This document shows positions 29,851 through 32,538 of a DNA stretch of 32,538 nucleotides, piece after piece. The first letter of the stretch is position 1. Every line of letters begins with the position of its first letter. The notes beneath the pieces were generated by a model that was given only the letters and a program-made list of their open reading frames with translations, had not been told where the DNA came from and made no database searches. The position numbers were made by a program, and so were the translations under genes. Source of the DNA: Casimicrobiaceae bacterium (GTDB taxonomy: Bacteria; Pseudomonadota; Gammaproteobacteria; Burkholderiales; Casimicrobiaceae); the NCBI GenBank assembly GCA_025056355.1, contig JANWWI010000030.1, positions 1-32,538 of the forward strand. Direction: 5' to 3'.

Positions 29851-30567
29851 TCAGCGTGTTGCCCCTCCTCCAGGTGGTGCGAAAGCGCCCACATCGACGC
29901 GCACACCTAAGCCCATGGTGCTCGAAACGCTCACTTTCTTGAGGTAGGTTCCCTTCACCGCGGCCGGTTTGGCTTTTTGCAGTGCCTCAATCAGCGCGCG
30001 CAGGTTCATTTCGAGCGCCGCCACGTCGAAGGACGCACGTCCGATGCTTGCATGCACGACGCCTGCTTTATCGGTACGATACTGCACCTGGCCTGCCTTT
30101 GCGTTTTTGACGGCTGTTGCAACGTCGGGGGTCACCGTGCCAACCTTCGGGTTTGGCATCAGCCCGCGGGGGCCCAGTATCTGACCGAGCGTGCCCACGA
30201 CGCGCATCGTGTCCGGCGCAGCGATCACGATGTCGAAGTCCAAAAAGCCGCCTTTGATGCGCTCAGCCAGATCCTCGAAGCCGACCACATCGGCGCCCGC
30301 GGCCTTCGCCTCCTCGGCTTTGGCGCCCTGCGCAAAGACCGCCACACGAACTTTCTTGCCCGTTCCGGCCGGTAGCACGACTGACCCGCGGACGGTCTGG
30401 TCGGATTTTTTGGCATCGACGCCTAGGTTGACGGCCACATCGATCGACTCGTCGAATTTCGCCGTCGCGCAGGCCTTGGCCAACGCGAGCGCCTCGGACA
30501 CCCCATAGATTTTCTGCCGGTCTACCTTGCCGAGCAGTGCTTGACGTCGCTTGGAGAGCTTGGCCAT
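29851..30567 (-). CDS. rplA: 50S ribosomal protein L1
   Basis: L1 binds 23S rRNA at the exit-site stalk and, in E. coli, represses its own rplK-rplA mRNA. The 238-residue protein starts [20 protein letters not shown] and has the conserved [17 protein letters not shown] near 130-147 and [17 protein letters not shown] near 160-177. The ATG at 30567 is chosen over a GTG at 30573 that overlaps the rplK stop; AAGGAG lies 10 nt before the ATG and 4 nt before the GTG. The C-terminal tail [12 protein letters not shown] is a little longer than usual. Confidence 0.97.
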   Translation of the reverse strand: MAKLSKRRQALLGKVDRQKIYGVSEALALAKACATAKFDESIDVAVNLGVDAKKSDQTVRGSVVLPAGTGKKVRVAVFAQGAKAEEAKAAGADVVGFEDLAERIKGGFLDFDIVIAAPDTMRVVGTLGQILGPRGLMPNPKVGTVTPDVATAVKNAKAGQVQYRTDKAGVVHASIGRASFDVAALEMNLRALIEALQKAKPAAVKGTYLKKVSVSSTMGLGVRVDVGAFAPPGGGATR

Positions 30568-30569
30568 GG

Positions 30570-31004
30570 TCACTGCACTCCTTCGACCGTGACCCCCATC
30601 GACCGGGCACTGCCGGCGATTGTGCGCACGGCTGCCTCGAGGTCGGCGGCGGTAAGGTTGGGCATCTTGATCTTGGCGATGGCCTCAGCCTGAGCGCGCG
30701 TGAGCTTTCCGACTTTGTCGGTGTGCGGCTTCGAAGAGCCCTTCTCGATCTTGGCCTCGCGCTTGATAAGGTAGCTCACAGGCGGAGTACCGAGCACGAA
30801 CGTGAAGCTTTTGTCCGAGTAGGCGGTAATGGTGACCGGGATGGGCATCCCAGGCTCCATTCCCTGCGTTTGCGCGTTGAACGCCTTACAGAACTCCATG
30901 ATGTTGAGGCCGCGCTGTCCGAGCGCAGGCCCGATCGGCGGCGAAGGATTGGCCTTGCCCGCCGGAACTTGTAGCTTGATCAAGCCAACGACTTTTTTTG
31001 CCAT
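30570..31004 (-). CDS. rplK: 50S ribosomal protein L11
   Basis: L11 forms the base of the stalk at the GTPase centre and is the substrate of PrmA, which is also encoded here. The 144-residue protein begins [20 protein letters not shown], with the conserved [20 protein letters not shown] and, at the C-terminus, [20 protein letters not shown] and [12 protein letters not shown]. Lys3 and Lys4 at the N-terminus are in the region PrmA methylates. The ATG at 31004 follows GAGGAG. It is separated from rplA by only a few bases. Confidence 0.98.
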   Translation of the reverse strand: MAKKVVGLIKLQVPAGKANPSPPIGPALGQRGLNIMEFCKAFNAQTQGMEPGMPIPVTITAYSDKSFTFVLGTPPVSYLIKREAKIEKGSSKPHTDKVGKLTRAQAEAIAKIKMPNLTAADLEAAVRTIAGSARSMGVTVEGVQ

Positions 31005-31030
31005 AAGGGGCTCCTCATGCGGGTACCAAC

Positions 31031-31056
31031 GAGAGCGGGTGCAAAACCGCTTTCTC
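31031..31056 (-). promoter_or_regulatory. Stem-loop in the rplK leader
   Basis: In the transcript GAGAAAGCGG can pair with CCGCTCTC (GAGA/TCTC and GCGG/CCGC with a small AA bulge). It lies 27 nt before the rplK start. In E. coli L1 represses translation at the rplK leader, so this could be such a site; I could not match the L1 recognition motif in detail. Confidence 0.35.
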
Positions 31057-31070
31057 CCCGGTTAAACAAC

Positions 31071-31086
31071 GCCGGCCTCGGCCGGC
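31071..31086 (-). terminator. GC-rich hairpin between nusG and rplK
   Basis: The arms GCCGGC (31086-31081) and GCCGGC (31076-31071) flank CGAG, followed on the minus strand by GTTGTTTAA. It resembles a weak intrinsic terminator or attenuator 20 nt after the nusG stop. Because GCCGGC is itself palindromic, other folds are possible. Confidence 0.4.
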
Positions 31087-31105
31087 CTCTAGCGAGACGT
31101 CGGAA

Positions 31106-31693
31106 TCAGAGCTTCTCCACCTGTCCGAAATCCAACTCCACGGGCGTGGCGCGCCCGAAAATCATGACCGAGACGTGAAGTTTGGTCTTCTCGTAGTTCA
31201 CGTCCTCGACGGTCCCGGTGAAATCGGCGAACGGTCCTTCCTTCACGCGCACCATTTCGCCCACTTCGAAAACGATTTTCGGCTTGGGCTTTTCAGCGCC
31301 CGCTTGGAGTTGCCCGAGAATGGCCTCTACTTCCTTCTGCGAAATCGGCGCTGGGCGCGTTGGCGTGCCACCGACAAAACCTGTCACCTTGGGCGTGCTT
31401 TTGACCAGGTGCCACGTCTCATCGGTCATTTCCATCTGGACGAGCACGTAGCCCGGGAAAAATTTGCGCTGCGTGATGGCTTTCTGCCCGCCTTTAATCT
31501 CGACAACTTCTTCTTCGGGCACCAGTACCTCGCCGAACTTGTCGGCCACGGGAGAGCGGGCGATACGCTCTTTGAGCGCTTTCATGACGCTTTTCTCGAA
31601 GCCGGAGAACGCATGCACGACGTACCAGCGCTTATTACCGGCGCTCGGCGCCGGGGGGGTCGGAGCAGCGGTCTCGGTGTCGGTGTCGGTCAT
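31106..31693 (-). CDS. nusG: Transcription termination/antitermination factor NusG
   Basis: NusG binds RNA polymerase through its N-terminal domain and Rho or S10 through its C-terminal KOW domain. The 195-residue protein has [20 protein letters not shown] at about 21-40, [32 protein letters not shown] in the NGN domain, and the KOW part [29 protein letters not shown]. Compared with E. coli (181 residues) it has about 14 extra N-terminal residues, a short Thr/Asp- and Pro-rich tract ([17 protein letters not shown]). It follows secE by 56 nt. Confidence 0.98.
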   Translation of the reverse strand: MTDTDTETAAPTPPAPSAGNKRWYVVHAFSGFEKSVMKALKERIARSPVADKFGEVLVPEEEVVEIKGGQKAITQRKFFPGYVLVQMEMTDETWHLVKSTPKVTGFVGGTPTRPAPISQKEVEAILGQLQAGAEKPKPKIVFEVGEMVRVKEGPFADFTGTVEDVNYEKTKLHVSVMIFGRATPVELDFGQVEKL

Positions 31694-31749
31694 TCTGGGT
31701 GCCTCGACTCAACAAGAGGCTCACATGTCGCCAAACTCGGCCCACGCGC

Positions 31750-32106
31750 CTAACCGCGCTGGGTCAACCAAGAAACCACGAGGGCAATCAACCAGTCGAC
31801 GATGAACAAAAACAGCGCCATCACCGCCACGAAGGCGAACACGATCAGCGTCATTTGCGTCGTCTCCCGGTTCGACGGCCAGGCGACTTTCTTGCCTTCC
31901 TCGATCGCTTCGCGAGCGAACTGAACGAACTCTTTACCGGGCGTCGACAGATACATGAACGCGGCGCCCACGAGCAGCCCTGCCACCACAAGCCCGATAC
32001 GTACGACGAGGAACGCCTCCGAGAAACGATAAAAGCCGTACACGCCCGCCGCGACTGCGGCAAGCGCAAGCAAAGAACATCCCCAATTTTTGGCCGTCTC
32101 GTTCAT
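31750..32106 (-). CDS. secE: Preprotein translocase subunit SecE
   Basis: SecE clamps SecY in the inner-membrane translocon. The 118-residue protein has three membrane helices (about 8-25, 32-52 and 88-112), as in E. coli, with the conserved cytoplasmic segment FVQFAREAIEEGKKVAWPSNRETTQMT between the second and third. The ATG at 32106 is only 14 nt after the 3' end of the tRNA-Trp gene, leaving little room for a promoter, so secE is probably cotranscribed with trnW. I see no good Shine-Dalgarno in that short gap. Confidence 0.96.
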   Translation of the reverse strand: MNETAKNWGCSLLALAAVAAGVYGFYRFSEAFLVVRIGLVVAGLLVGAAFMYLSTPGKEFVQFAREAIEEGKKVAWPSNRETTQMTLIVFAFVAVMALFLFIVDWLIALVVSWLTQRG

Positions 32107-32120
32107 CGCGTGTATTCGGG

Positions 32121-32191
32121 CAGGGGCGGAGGGAATCGAACCCCCATCGGCGGTTTTGGAAACCGCTGCTTTACCACTAAGCTACGCCCCT
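32121..32191 (-). tRNA. trnW: tRNA-Trp (anticodon CCA)
   Basis: The minus strand gives a complete cloverleaf of 71 nt: acceptor AGGGGCG/CGCCCCT (7 bp), D arm GCTT-AGTGGTA-AAGC, anticodon arm GCGGT-TTCCAAA-ACCGC with anticodon CCA, variable loop CGAT, T arm GGGGG-TTCGATT-CCCTC and discriminator G. This is close to E. coli tRNA-Trp. The next three bases are CCC, so the CCA tail is not encoded. Position between tufB and secE is typical for Betaproteobacteria. Confidence 0.96.
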
Positions 32192-32240
32192 ATCAGATCT
32201 CAGATCTTCGGTGCCAGGAATCGGTCAGGTGCCAGAACTT
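32192..32240 (-). other. Short spacer between the tufB terminator and tRNA-Trp
   Basis: The spacer contains tcagatc repeated in tandem (32193-32206, followed by t) and two copies of ggtgccag about 20 bp apart. A promoter for trnW-secE might be expected here, but I see no good -35/-10 pair. Confidence 0.4.
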
Positions 32241-32272
32241 GGAAAACCACTGGCGCGGACTTTTCGCCAGCG
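32241..32272 (-). terminator. Intrinsic terminator after tufB
   Basis: In the transcript CGCTGGCG (32272-32265) pairs with CGCCAGTG (32255-32248; one G-T pair) around a 9-nt loop, and GTTTTCC follows. The stem ends about 26 nt after the tufB stop. It would limit read-through from tufB into trnW-secE. Confidence 0.65.
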
Positions 32273-32297
32273 CCCATCGTTCCCGCGGCCAGGCAAG

Positions 32298-32538
32298 TTA
32301 TTTCAAAATCTTTGTCACCACGCCGGCGCCGACGGTTCGGCCGCCTTCGCGGATGGCAAAGCGCAGCTTCTCCTCCATCGCAATCGGCGCAATCAGCTCC
32401 ACCGTCATCTTCACGTTGTCCCCAGGCATCACCATCTCCGTGCCCGCAGGCAACTTCACCGCCCCCGTCACATCCGTGGTGCGGAAATAAAACTGCGGCC
32501 GATAGTTGTTGAAAAACGGCGTGTGCCGACCCCCCTCC
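32298..32538 (-). CDS. tufB: Elongation factor Tu, C-terminal fragment (second tuf copy; cut by window edge)
   Basis: About 79 codons are visible, ending FALREGG-type sequence (here [21 protein letters not shown]) before a TAA stop at 32300-32298. Domain 3 residues such as [18 protein letters not shown] and [14 protein letters not shown] are standard. The 5' part lies beyond the right edge. It precedes trnW-secE-nusG on the same strand, the usual place of tufB. The visible parts of the two tuf copies do not overlap, so their identity cannot be compared here. Confidence 0.97.
   Translation of the reverse strand, partial: EGGRHTPFFNNYRPQFYFRTTDVTGAVKLPAGTEMVMPGDNVKMTVELIAPIAMEEKLRFAIREGGRTVGAGVVTKILK

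Noticed and set aside
32192-32216. Short repeats tcagatc and ggtgccag near tRNA-Trp as an attachment site
   Set aside because: They lie upstream of the tRNA gene, are very short, and no integrase or copy of the tRNA 3' end occurs in the window.

Overview
This window looks like a chromosomal segment of a GC-rich betaproteobacterium, probably Burkholderiales-related. The reasons are the tufB-trnW-secE-nusG-rplKAJL-rpoBC series, the str operon ending in a second tuf, a DUF3460 gene (a family known mainly from Betaproteobacteria), and neighbour groups common in that class (fxsA/dsbD/tlpA/accBC/prmA/DUF3426, and lgt beside ilvD). Almost every gene is on the minus strand; only ilvD and fxsA are on plus. 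I see no insertion sequence, phage gene, CRISPR array or rRNA. The window begins inside the 5' part of one tuf and ends inside the 3' part of another.

Layout, read along the minus strand from the right end. (1) 32538-20127: tufB 3' end, its terminator, tRNA-Trp, secE, nusG, rplK, rplA, rplJ, rplL, rpoB, rpoC. This part carries an L10-type leader before rplJ and an attenuator-like hairpin between rplL and rpoB. (2) 20126-3596: a block of about 16.5 kb of other genes between rpoC and rpsL, two genes that are usually near neighbours in this class. It holds ilvD (plus strand, convergent with rpoC), an exported caspase/CHAT-like protein, lgt, fxsA (plus), a stand-alone DsbD-alpha domain protein coupled to a TlpA-like thioredoxin, accB-accC-prmA, a zinc-ribbon/DUF3426 protein, a VanZ-domain membrane protein, an alpha/beta hydrolase, a NodI/NodJ-type ABC transporter, hemJ, queC-queE-queD, a THUMP-domain RNA methyltransferase and a DUF3460 gene. 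(3) 3595-1: a good sigma70-type promoter, then rpsL, rpsG, fusA and tufA.

The two outer blocks make translation and transcription machinery. The middle block mixes biosynthesis (branched-chain amino acids, malonyl-CoA, queuosine, haem), envelope functions (lipoprotein maturation, thiol-disulfide chemistry, ABC export) and RNA/protein methylation. Many of its genes overlap by 4 nt (GTGA or ATGA), so translational coupling is likely.

Most of the window is ordinary housekeeping DNA. The points that deserve a second look are the exported caspase-like protein, the DsbD protein reduced to its alpha domain and paired with TlpA, a QueD homologue with Ser where the catalytic Cys is expected, a methyltransferase with NAPY in place of the usual NPPY, a tRNA-Trp gene with CCC where CCA would be encoded, and a duplicated 15-bp initiation region before the DUF3460 gene. 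All calls come from reading the sequence; no database search was possible.
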